Shown one piece after another: positions 26,105 to 34,499 of a stretch of 64,000 bases of DNA. The notes beneath the pieces were generated by a model, which saw nothing but the letters and a program-made list of their open reading frames with translations, had not been told where the DNA came from and made no database searches. The stretch is from NCBI RefSeq assembly GCF_006546825.1, contig NZ_VICC01000005.1:62001-126000 (forward strand), read 5' to 3'. Position numbers and translations under genes: made by a program. Source of the stretch: Actinomyces oris. GTDB taxonomy: Bacteria > Actinomycetota > Actinomycetes > Actinomycetales > Actinomycetaceae. The stretch's first letter is position 1, and each line of letters opens with the position of its first letter.

Positions 26105-29014
26105 ATGAACGCGATGAACTCCCTCTTCGGCGCCCTGCCCATGCCCGGCTCCGGCGGTGCGGCCACCCCGCCGCCCGAGGCCGCGCTGCCCGCCCTCATC
26201 CCCGCCGCAGGCTCTTTCGACGACGATTCCTGGGCGAACATCGAGGCCCCGGAGGAGGACTGGGGCCCCGAGGACGCACCGCCTCCCGAGGACGAGGCCG
26301 CCGCAGCCCCCACCTGGGAGGAGCGCCAGGACGAGGTCTCGGCTCTCGTTGCCCGCGCCCAGGCCAACGCCGCCGCGGCCCGCGCCCGAGCCGGCGCCGC
26401 TACGCCCTCGGGCCATGTCTCCGGCCCGGCCTGGGGGGTGACGGTCTCGGACCCGGCCGAGCTGCTCTCCGGCCTCAACCCCGCTCAGGAGGCCGCCGTC
26501 ACCCACGCAGGCGCCCCCCTGCTCATCATCGCCGGCGCGGGCTCGGGCAAGACCCGGGTCCTGACCCACCGCATCGCCCACCTCATCGCCACTGGCCGCG
26601 CCCGCCCTGGCGAGATCCTGGCCATCACCTTCACCAACAAGGCCGCCGCCGAGATGCGCGAGCGCGTCACCGCCCTGGTCGGGCCCGCAGGCGAGCGCAT
26701 GTGGGTCTCCACCTTCCACTCCGCCTGCGTGCGCATCCTGCGCCGCGAGCACGAGGCCGCCGGCTTGCGCTCCACCTTCTCCATCTACGACGCCGCCGAC
26801 TCCACCCGCCTCATCACCCTCATCGTGCGCGAGCTGGGCATCGACCCCAAGCGTTTCACCCCCAAGACCTTCGCCCACCGCATCTCCGACCTCAAGAACG
26901 AGCTCATCACCCCGGCCCAGTTCGCCGAGCGCGCCGTCACCTCCAACCCCCTCGAGCGCCACCTCGCCGAGGTCTACCGCGCCTACGCCGAGCGCCTGCG
27001 CGCCGCCAACGCCCTGGACTTCGACGACATCATCATGCGCACCGTCGCCCTGCTCCAGACCCGCCCGGCCGTGGCCGAGATGTACCGGCGCCGCTTCCGC
27101 CACATCCTGGTCGACGAGTACCAGGACACCAACCACGCCCAGTACGTCCTCGTGCGCGAGCTCGTCGGCGGCCCCGGCACCTCCGGTGCGGGCTCGGCCC
27201 TGCCGCCGGGCGAGCTCACCGTCGTCGGTGACTCCGACCAGTCCATCTACGCCTTCCGCGGTGCCACCATCCGCAACATCGAGGAGTTCGAGGAGGACTA
27301 CCCCTCGGCGCGCACCATCCTGCTGGAGCAGAACTACCGCTCCACCCAGAACATCCTCTCGGCCGCCAACGCCGTCATCTCCCGCAACAGCGGCCGGCGC
27401 GAGAAGAACCTGTGGACCGCCGCCGGAGACGGTGCCCCCATCACCGGCTACGTCGCCGACTCCGAGCACGATGAGGCCCGCTGGATCAGCCAGGAGGTCG
27501 ACCGCCTGGCCGACGAGCACGGCGTGCGCCCCCGTGACGTCGCCGTCTTCTACCGCACCAACGCCCAGTCCCGCGCCCTCGAAGAGGCCTTCATGCGCGC
27601 CGGCCAGCCCTACAAGGTCATCGGCGGCACCCGCTTCTACGACCGCCGCGAGATCAAGGACGCCATCGCCTACCTGCGCGCCGTCGACAACCCCGACGAC
27701 GACGTCAACCTGCGCCGCATCCTCAACGTCCCCAAACGCGGCCTGGGCGACAAGGCCGAGAGCGCCCTGGCCGAGCACGCCGCCCGCTACGCCGTCTCCT
27801 TCGGGCAAGCCGTCGCCGACGCCGCCGGAGCCCCCCGTGATGCCCAGACAGCCGAGACCGAGGAGACCAGCGGGCAGGACACCTCCACCACCGGGGTAGG
27901 CGAGCCGCCCGAGGTCGAGGGCCTGACCACCCGGGCCCGCAACCAGGTGTGTGGCTTCCACGAGCTGCTCACCACCCTGCGCCACATGGTCACCGCCGGC
28001 GACGGCGTCGCCGACATCCTCGACTCCGCCCTGGACGCCTCGGGCTACCTCGCCGAGCTGCGCGCCAGCGACGATCCCCAGGACGCCACCCGCGTGGAGA
28101 ACCTCGCCGAGCTCCACTCCGTGGCCAGCGACTTCCAGGCCGCCAACCCCGACGGCACCCTGGCCGACTTCCTCGAACGCGTCTCACTCGTGGCCGACTC
28201 CGACCAGCTCCCACCCAGCGCCGACCTGGAGGACGAGGACGCCCGGCAGGCCGAGGAGCAGGGCCATATCACCCTCATGACCGTCCACACCGCCAAGGGC
28301 CTGGAGTTCCCGGTCGTCTTCGTCACCGGCATGGAGGACGGCACCTTCCCCCACAGCCGCTCCCTGACCGAGGAGACCGAGCTCGCCGAGGAACGGCGCC
28401 TGGCCTACGTGGCCCTCACCCGCGCCCGCGAACGCCTCTACCTCACCCGCGCCGCCGTGCGCTCGGCCTGGGGCGCCGCCAACGCCATGCCCGCCTCCCG
28501 CTTCCTCGACGACGTGCCGGACGAGACCATCGACTGGAAGCGCCTGGCCTCCTCCATGGAGGCGCTGCGCGGCGGCGGCACCGGCTGGGGCAGCAGCTGG
28601 GGCGAGGGCGGCTTCGGCTCAGGCGGGCGGCGCTCAGGCTCCTCCCGGCAAGGCTCCTACTCCGACGACGATGACTTCGCCCCGCCCGTGGGCGCAGGCA
28701 CCAAGCGCTCGGGCAAACTGGGGCGCGTGGAGACCGCCCAGGACCGGGCCGCCAAGCGCGCCTCCGCCCGCCTCGAGGCCCGCGGCAAGCAGATCGCCCC
28801 CTCACCGGCCGGCGCCGCCTCAGAGGACCTGCCCGCAGCCGTCGCCGGGCTGAGGACCGGCGACCAGGTGCGCCACGACTCCTACGGGGTGGGCACCGTC
28901 GTCGGCCTGGAGGGCAAGGGGCGGTCCCTGACCGCCCGCGTCGAGTTCGTCATCGACGGCGCCCCCACCACCAAGCGCCTCATCCTGCGCTACGCCCCCG
29001 TCGCCAAGATCTGA
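26105..29014 (+). CDS. pcrA: ATP-dependent DNA helicase, UvrD/PcrA type
   Basis: 969 residues from the ATG at 26105. An acidic low-complexity extension (about 1-110) precedes the SF1A helicase: LNPAQEAAV Q-motif, Walker A AGAGSGKT near 143, TFTNKAAAEMRERV, DEYQDTN (Walker B), QSIYAFRGA, QNYRSTQNIL and, late, TVHTAKGLEFPVVF. A C-terminal Tudor-like domain (LRTGDQVRHDSYGVGTVVG) matches the RNA-polymerase-binding end of PcrA. It acts in 3'-5' unwinding, repair and replication-conflict removal. A TAGGCT -10 at 26089-26094 suggests a leader of only a few bases. Confidence 0.95.
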   Translation: MNAMNSLFGALPMPGSGGAATPPPEAALPALIPAAGSFDDDSWANIEAPEEDWGPEDAPPPEDEAAAAPTWEERQDEVSALVARAQANAAAARARAGAATPSGHVSGPAWGVTVSDPAELLSGLNPAQEAAVTHAGAPLLIIAGAGSGKTRVLTHRIAHLIATGRARPGEILAITFTNKAAAEMRERVTALVGPAGERMWVSTFHSACVRILRREHEAAGLRSTFSIYDAADSTRLITLIVRELGIDPKRFTPKTFAHRISDLKNELITPAQFAERAVTSNPLERHLAEVYRAYAERLRAANALDFDDIIMRTVALLQTRPAVAEMYRRRFRHILVDEYQDTNHAQYVLVRELVGGPGTSGAGSALPPGELTVVGDSDQSIYAFRGATIRNIEEFEEDYPSARTILLEQNYRSTQNILSAANAVISRNSGRREKNLWTAAGDGAPITGYVADSEHDEARWISQEVDRLADEHGVRPRDVAVFYRTNAQSRALEEAFMRAGQPYKVIGGTRFYDRREIKDAIAYLRAVDNPDDDVNLRRILNVPKRGLGDKAESALAEHAARYAVSFGQAVADAAGAPRDAQTAETEETSGQDTSTTGVGEPPEVEGLTTRARNQVCGFHELLTTLRHMVTAGDGVADILDSALDASGYLAELRASDDPQDATRVENLAELHSVASDFQAANPDGTLADFLERVSLVADSDQLPPSADLEDEDARQAEEQGHITLMTVHTAKGLEFPVVFVTGMEDGTFPHSRSLTEETELAEERRLAYVALTRARERLYLTRAAVRSAWGAANAMPASRFLDDVPDETIDWKRLASSMEALRGGGTGWGSSWGEGGFGSGGRRSGSSRQGSYSDDDDFAPPVGAGTKRSGKLGRVETAQDRAAKRASARLEARGKQIAPSPAGAASEDLPAAVAGLRTGDQVRHDSYGVGTVVGLEGKGRSLTARVEFVIDGAPTTKRLILRYAPVAKI

Positions 29015-29129
29015 CGGATCCATCCTTCGCCCACCCCCCGCGGTATCGGAAACCGTGCTGAAGGCAGTGGGCACCGGTTCCTCCTGGCGGGGGAGGTGTG
29101 GCGACCGGCAGGTGGGCAACACTGGGGTC

Positions 29130-30125
29130 ATGAACGCCCCGGCCTCCTTCCCGACTTCATCAGCGGAGCCGCAGGCTCCTCGCCTCCTGGACCGGCTCGT
29201 CCCGGTCAGTCCCCAGTGGCGCATTCCTCCGCGAAAGGCGGAGCGCCTCGGCTGGCTCCAGCTCCTTCTGGGGATCCTGGTCGTCCTCGGCGCTCAGATG
29301 ATCGTCGGGCTGCTGGCGGCGGCGACTGGACTCGTGCGACACGGGGGCGGGGCGGTAGCCCGGCCGGGTGTCGCGTTCATCGTCGCGATCAGTGCCGTGC
29401 CCCTGACCGTGCTCGGGTACTGGCTGCTGGTGCGCTTCGTCGGTGGCCGGCCCGTCATCGAGCTGGGCGGGCGCGGGGCGGCACTGCGTGAGCTCCTGGC
29501 CGGCCTGGCCATGGGTGCGCTGCTGATGGGTGCCGTCATCGCGGTCCTGGCCCTGCTCGGTTCCTATCACGTGGTGGACGTCGGTTGGAGCACGGGGATC
29601 CTCGTCGGCCTCCAAGCCGGTATCGTCGCCGGATTCACCGAGGAGATCCTCGTCAGAGGTGTCATGCTCCGCCTTATCGAGGGGTGGCTGGGGACCTGGT
29701 GGGCGCTGGCCATCACCGCGGTGTTCTTCGGGGCCGCTCACCTCGGCAACCCTCAAGCCACCGTCTTCGGTGCGGTGGCGATCGCACTGGAGGCGGGCAT
29801 CCTGCTGGGCGCCTGCTACCTGCTCACCCGTCGCCTGTGGCTGGCGATCGGGGTGCACGCCGCCTGGAACTTCGTCCAGGGCGGCATCTTCGGCTCCGAC
29901 ATCTCCGGCACCGGGTCGGGACGCGGACTCATCGAGGCCCGCTTCACCGGCCCCGACCTGCTCACCGGTGGAGTCATGGGGATCGAGGCCTCCGTCGTCG
30001 CGGTCGTGCTGTGCACCGCGGCCGGTGTGGCCATGCTGCTGGCGGTCCGCCGGCGCGGGCTCGTCGTCCCGCCCTGCTGGCGCCGCCCGCCTCAGGCCGC
30101 ACTGGACGGCACGCAGCCGGCCTAG
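29130..30125 (+). CDS. CPBP family intramembrane metalloprotease
   Basis: 331 residues from the ATG at 29130, with about eight hydrophobic segments. The Abi/CPBP motifs are complete: EEILVRG (EExxxR), FFGAAH (FxxxH) and HAAWN (HxxxN/B). Bacterial members are Rce1-like proteases, with roles from bacteriocin immunity to membrane-protein processing; none can be chosen here. The frame is open further upstream, but with no better start. Confidence 0.87.
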   Translation: MNAPASFPTSSAEPQAPRLLDRLVPVSPQWRIPPRKAERLGWLQLLLGILVVLGAQMIVGLLAAATGLVRHGGGAVARPGVAFIVAISAVPLTVLGYWLLVRFVGGRPVIELGGRGAALRELLAGLAMGALLMGAVIAVLALLGSYHVVDVGWSTGILVGLQAGIVAGFTEEILVRGVMLRLIEGWLGTWWALAITAVFFGAAHLGNPQATVFGAVAIALEAGILLGACYLLTRRLWLAIGVHAAWNFVQGGIFGSDISGTGSGRGLIEARFTGPDLLTGGVMGIEASVVAVVLCTAAGVAMLLAVRRRGLVVPPCWRRPPQAALDGTQPA

Positions 30126-30272
30126 GATCCGTCACGAAACCAGGACGGAGCACCTTGTGTTCGTACCATGGCGCGCGCGGTCGTACCCTCTACCCCTCGA
30201 ACGCGAGGCTCAAGGTACGACCGCGACGTCGAGCACCTCGGGCGGTGACGGCGTGAGCCGACCGCAACCGGA

Positions 30273-30992
30273 TCAGCTGCGGCTCGGCACCAGGCGCACG
30301 GGGCGCCGCTCGGCCCGGAAGTCGTTGACCGGGGCCTCGGAGGCGTAGCCCAGGGCGAAGCCCGTGATGAGGCGGTAGTCCGACGGAGCCTCGAACTCGG
30401 CGTCGAAGGGACGGCGCCAGGTAGCCAGGACCCCCAGGGGGCAGGAATCGACGCCGTGGGCCTTGGCGGACAGAAACAGGGTCTGCAACATGATCCCGGC
30501 GTCGAGCGCCGCGAAGGGCATAAGGCCCTCGTGGACCAGGACGAAACCGATGACCGGGGCGCCGAAGGCCTCACAGTTGCGGCGGGCGGCCGCATCACGG
30601 GCCTCGCGGTCCTTGCGGCCGATACCCATGTGCGCGTACAGCCGGCCACCGACCGCCTGGGAGTGGGGCAGCAGATCCGGGGGGTAGGGCGCCCAGGTCC
30701 GGTAGTCGCCGTCGGGCGCCTTGCCGCTCAGGGCCAGGCGAGCCATCGCCCCGCGCTCCTTGTGCTGGACGGGGAGCATGGTATCGAACTCCTTGACGTA
30801 GGCCGTCCGCAGGCGGTCCGTCTGCTCACCGGTGGCCAGCGCCACCATGAAGGGGCGGGTGTTCGACCAGCTCGGCGCCTGGCGGGCATCCTCCAAGATC
30901 TCCTCGATGACCTCAGGCGGTACAGGATCGGCCCGGAAGTCCCGCACGGAGTGCCGGGAAGCGGCCAGGTCGGAAAAGGTCTCGGGGTTCAT
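30273..30992 (-). CDS. Nitroreductase family protein
   Basis: 239 residues; AGGAG lies 8 nt before the ATG, which overlaps the upstream acetyltransferase stop as ATGA. The FMN-binding N-terminus SRHSVRDFRADPVPPEVIEEIL and QAPSWSNTRPF are typical, as is the C-terminal SCPLGVLATWR and LITGFALGYA. It likely reduces nitro compounds or quinones with NAD(P)H. Coupling to a sugar acetyltransferase gives no clear clue to the substrate. Confidence 0.88.
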   Translation of the reverse strand: MNPETFSDLAASRHSVRDFRADPVPPEVIEEILEDARQAPSWSNTRPFMVALATGEQTDRLRTAYVKEFDTMLPVQHKERGAMARLALSGKAPDGDYRTWAPYPPDLLPHSQAVGGRLYAHMGIGRKDREARDAAARRNCEAFGAPVIGFVLVHEGLMPFAALDAGIMLQTLFLSAKAHGVDSCPLGVLATWRRPFDAEFEAPSDYRLITGFALGYASEAPVNDFRAERRPVRLVPSRS

Positions 30993-31654
30993 TGCGGCAT
31001 CTCCTGAGACGGGTGCTGATGGCGTGGGCCGAAGGTGGAGTCGTCCAGCTGGCGCAGGACCCGGGCCGGGTTGCCCACCGCCAGGCTGCTGGCGGGAATG
31101 TCCTTGGTGACTACCGAGCCCGCGCCGATGACGCAGTTGTCCCCGATGGTCACACCCGGGCAGACGATGACCCCGCCGCCCAGCCACACGTTGTCCCCGA
31201 TCGTGATGGGGTCGGCCGCCTCCAGGGAGCAGGCGCGCGGCGTCGGCTCCAGGGGGTGGACCGGCGTGAGCAGCTGGACGTTCGGGCCGATCTGGCAGTG
31301 TGCGCCGATACTGATCCGGGCGACGTCGAGGGCCACGAGCCCGTAGTTGACGAAGGTCCCCTCACCCACGGCGATGTTGTCCCCGTAGTCCACGCGCACC
31401 GGCGGCAGCAGGTGTGCCTTGTCGCCCAGCCCCGGGATCGCGGAGCGCAGCAGGTCCCAGCAGTTCTCCTCGCCCTCGGCGAAGGCCCGCTCGAAGCGGT
31501 GGAGCATCTTGCGGGCGTGGGCGGCGATCCTGGCGTTATCGGGGTCATCGGCGACGTACCAGTCACCGGCGAGCATGCGCTCGCGGTTGGTGCGCTCGTC
31601 GCCCTCGAAGTAGGGCTCTGCCTCCGGGAAGCGTGGGGTGGGGGTCTCACTCAT
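30989..31654 (-). CDS. Maltose/galactoside-type sugar O-acetyltransferase
   Basis: 221 residues. The N-terminal maltose-acetyltransferase domain (MLAGDWYVADDPDNARIAAHARKMLHRF) is followed by a left-handed hexapeptide beta-helix (GTFVNYGLVALDVARISIGAHCQIGPNV ... GDNVWLGGGVIVCPGVTIGDNCVIGAGSVVTKDIPASSLAVGNPARV). The catalytic His lies in LLTPVHPLEP. It transfers acetyl from acetyl-CoA to a sugar hydroxyl. Proximity to alpha-glucosidases fits a maltose or glucose acceptor, as inference. Confidence 0.92.
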   Translation of the reverse strand: MSETPTPRFPEAEPYFEGDERTNRERMLAGDWYVADDPDNARIAAHARKMLHRFERAFAEGEENCWDLLRSAIPGLGDKAHLLPPVRVDYGDNIAVGEGTFVNYGLVALDVARISIGAHCQIGPNVQLLTPVHPLEPTPRACSLEAADPITIGDNVWLGGGVIVCPGVTIGDNCVIGAGSVVTKDIPASSLAVGNPARVLRQLDDSTFGPRHQHPSQEMPQ

Positions 31655-31661
31655 ACCCAGC

Positions 31662-31667
31662 AGCCTA
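31662..31667 (-). promoter_or_regulatory. -10 element of a leaderless promoter for the acetyltransferase operon
   Basis: On the minus strand TAGGCT is followed by exactly 7 nt and then the ATG at 31654. No ribosome binding site is present. Confidence 0.55.
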
Positions 31668-31733
31668 GCGGCGGCCCGATGCGCCCGTTGGTCCGTTCGA
31701 GCCGACCCGCCGGAGTCGGCGCTCAGAGCCTGT

Positions 31734-34346
31734 TCAGGAGTGGGGGAGCACCTCGGCCACGGCCGCCCGCAGCGTCTCCGGCAGGCCCAGGGCCTCGAGC
31801 TCACCCAGCAGGGCGGTTCCGCTCAGGCCCCGCTGCACCGCGTCCCAAGCCAGGTCCTTGGCCATGTACTCCACGCGCGCGGCGTCCAGGATTGCGTGGA
31901 CCTCATCGCGCCAGTCGGCTGGGGAGTGCTTCGTGCCGCGGAGGACCAGCTGGACGCCGTCGATGAGTTCCTGGCGGCTCAGCTCCTCCAGGTGCACCAG
32001 CGTCCCGGCCCCCAGGGTGAAGCCGTCACCGCTGACCTCCTCGGTGGCCAGCCGGCGCGCCCGCTCACCCACCCCCAGCCAGGCGCCGGCCACCTGGCCG
32101 GCCAGGAGTCGCACCGTCACCAGCCGCGAGGCCGGCACGACCTCGGCCGCCCCCTCCAGGCGGATACGCAGCACCACGTCGGCGCCGTCCTCCTCCTCGG
32201 CCTCGGGCCAGGTCAGCGCCATGTGGGTGCGGGCGATCTGGTCCTGCCCGGGCTGGGCCGAGCCGTCGTCCTCCTCCAGGGTGAAGCTCCCCGAGCCCCC
32301 GGGCACGACGACGATCTCCAGCTCGCGCGGATTGTCCCCGGCCGCCTCCGTCAGGTTCCCGGCCAGAGGGATCACGGAGCCGGCCCGGGCAAGCACCCCG
32401 ATCCGGTCCAGGGGGCGCGACAGGCTCAGCATGCGCCCGCGCCCGCCGGTGGTGGCCTCATAACGGCGCCCCGTGGGCAGGTCGTACCAGACCCCGTCGG
32501 GCAGCCAGGTCAGCTCCCGCCCCAGGCCCGTGGTCTCATCGAGCGGGGAGGTGAAGGGCACCACCAGCAGGTCCCCGAAGCAGAAGCTGCCCCGGTGCTC
32601 GTAGGCGGCCAGCTCACGCGGGTGGTCGTGGTAGACCGGACGCACCGGAGCGATGCCTTCACCCGCCGAACGGCGCGCCCACGTGTACAGGTAGGGCACC
32701 AGCCGGTGACGCAGCCGCAGGTGCGCCTCCATCGTGGCGCGCGCGTCACGCGAGTAGCGCCACGGCTCCTTCGAGGTGAAGCCCGAGTTCGACGAGTGCA
32801 GGCGGTTGATGGGGGAGAAGCAGCCCAGCTGGAACCAGCGCGCCGCCATCGTGTCGTCGCTGCCGCCCAGCATGTGCCCGCCGATGTCATTGGACCACCA
32901 GAAGTAGCCGATGTTGGCGGCCGTGGCTGTGAAGCGCGGCTGGAAGCGCAGGGAGTCCCAGCTGATGATCGTGTCCCCGGAGAAGCCCACCGGGGTGCGG
33001 TGGCTCGAGGCGTCGGCGAAGCGAGAGAAGGTCACCGGGCGGCGCCGCTCCACACCACCGTCGGCCGCCGGGCGCTCGCGGCCCGAGTCGAGGTAGTGGA
33101 CGTGGTTGAGCATCCACAGCGGATCCAGTCCGGGAACCGTCGTGGACCCGCCCTGCTGCCAGTCCAGCCACCAGAAGTCCACGCCCTCATCCTCCAGGGG
33201 ATGGTGGAGGCGCGAGAGGTAGGAGCCCACGAAGTCTCGGTCGGCGATGTTGAAGGGCACGTCCTCGCCGGTGCTCGCATCCAGGCCCAGGTCGGCGCAG
33301 ACCTCCTCATAGGCCTCCTCGTGGCGGCGCACCCCCTGGGCCGGGTGCACGTTGAGCGTGGTGAGCATGCCCCGCTCGTGCAGGCCGGCCAGGAAGGCCG
33401 CCGGGTCCGAGAACAGCTCCCGGTTCCAGGTGTAGCCGGTCCAACCCGTGCCGATCGCCGGGTCGATGTCGGTGACGTGCCAGTCCATGTCGATGACGGC
33501 CACGGAGAAGGGCAGCTCCTCGGCGGCGAAGCGGTCCATGAGCGCCAGGTACTCCTGGTCGCTGTAGGGGTGGTAGCGGCTCCACCAGTTGCCCAGCAGC
33601 GCCCGTGGGATGAGGGGGCTGGGCCCGGTGAGGCGGAAGAAGTCCCGCAGCGCCTCCTGGTAGTCCTGACCGTAGCCGAAGACGTAGAGGTCCTGCGCCC
33701 CGTCGGCCAGGCGGTTGCCGGGCTCGCGGGGCTGGACCCACTCGTCCTGGGTGAGCAGCAGCGAAGCCGAGTCGTCCAGGGCGGTGATGCCGTTGAGGCT
33801 CAGCAGGCCCGGACCGAGGGCGACGGCGCCGTCGGCCTCATCAAGGGTGCGGGTGGTGCCGCCCAGGTTCGTCGGGAAGGTCTCGGCCGGGTCCCACACG
33901 TCGCCGTGGTGCCAGGTGCCGCCGTGGGCGTGCAGCGCCGTCGAACGCAGCCTGACACTGAGCCCGGCGGGGGAGAAGCCCAGGGATGGCACATGGGTCA
34001 GGTGCAGGTGCTCGGTGATGATCTCCACGCGGTCCTGGCCGTGCACCACCCGGAACGACGGCGTCTCACCCAGGTCGCGGTTGACGACCAGCTGGGTGGC
34101 GGCGTCAGTGAAGACGCCCGTGGGGGAGTGCTCCATGCGGATGAGCCGAGAGGTGAGCACCGTGAACCGGTAGCGGGACTCCTCCGACGAGGTCCCGGTG
34201 ATGACCGCCTCAGGGCGGGCGGCGGCCGGGCGCGGAGTGTCAGGGGCATCGCGGAGAGGAGAAACCAACGGTTGGCCTTTCACAGCAGGAGTCGTCACGG
34301 GGAGCGGTGGGAGAGGCGGCGCCCCGAGTGAGGCGCGAGAACTCAT
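31734..34346 (-). CDS. Glycoside hydrolase family 31 (alpha-glucosidase type)
   Basis: 870 residues; the ATG at 34346 has GGAGG 10 nt upstream. The N-terminal beta-sandwich precedes a GH31 barrel with the nucleophile Asp in WWLDWQQG near residue 393 and the acid/base Asp in FSGDTIISWDS near 456, followed by WWSNDIGGHM. C-terminal beta domains carry the FGDLLVVPFTSPLDE segment. No signal peptide is seen, so it probably acts inside the cell on imported oligosaccharides. It is divergent from a GH13 alpha-glucosidase gene, sharing a 153-nt promoter region. Confidence 0.93.
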   Translation of the reverse strand: MSSRASLGAPPLPPLPVTTPAVKGQPLVSPLRDAPDTPRPAAARPEAVITGTSSEESRYRFTVLTSRLIRMEHSPTGVFTDAATQLVVNRDLGETPSFRVVHGQDRVEIITEHLHLTHVPSLGFSPAGLSVRLRSTALHAHGGTWHHGDVWDPAETFPTNLGGTTRTLDEADGAVALGPGLLSLNGITALDDSASLLLTQDEWVQPREPGNRLADGAQDLYVFGYGQDYQEALRDFFRLTGPSPLIPRALLGNWWSRYHPYSDQEYLALMDRFAAEELPFSVAVIDMDWHVTDIDPAIGTGWTGYTWNRELFSDPAAFLAGLHERGMLTTLNVHPAQGVRRHEEAYEEVCADLGLDASTGEDVPFNIADRDFVGSYLSRLHHPLEDEGVDFWWLDWQQGGSTTVPGLDPLWMLNHVHYLDSGRERPAADGGVERRRPVTFSRFADASSHRTPVGFSGDTIISWDSLRFQPRFTATAANIGYFWWSNDIGGHMLGGSDDTMAARWFQLGCFSPINRLHSSNSGFTSKEPWRYSRDARATMEAHLRLRHRLVPYLYTWARRSAGEGIAPVRPVYHDHPRELAAYEHRGSFCFGDLLVVPFTSPLDETTGLGRELTWLPDGVWYDLPTGRRYEATTGGRGRMLSLSRPLDRIGVLARAGSVIPLAGNLTEAAGDNPRELEIVVVPGGSGSFTLEEDDGSAQPGQDQIARTHMALTWPEAEEEDGADVVLRIRLEGAAEVVPASRLVTVRLLAGQVAGAWLGVGERARRLATEEVSGDGFTLGAGTLVHLEELSRQELIDGVQLVLRGTKHSPADWRDEVHAILDAARVEYMAKDLAWDAVQRGLSGTALLGELEALGLPETLRAAVAEVLPHS

Positions 34347-34499
34347 CTTAATCGGGCCTCCTCCCGGGCGGCTTCTGACACAATCGGTACCGGCCCGCAA
34401 GACCCCGTCAGCCCTGGCGGCGGAGCAGGGGAAGGCCCTCACGCATCCGGCCCGCCCCACTTTCCTCGCATCCCCTGTCCGGTAGGAAGGAAGTCGCCC

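Noticed and set aside
31638-34331. 897-residue open frame on the + strand
   Set aside because: It is antisense to the GH31 gene, low in recognisable motifs and rich in Gly/Arg/Val/Gln, as expected for a shadow of a high-GC gene.
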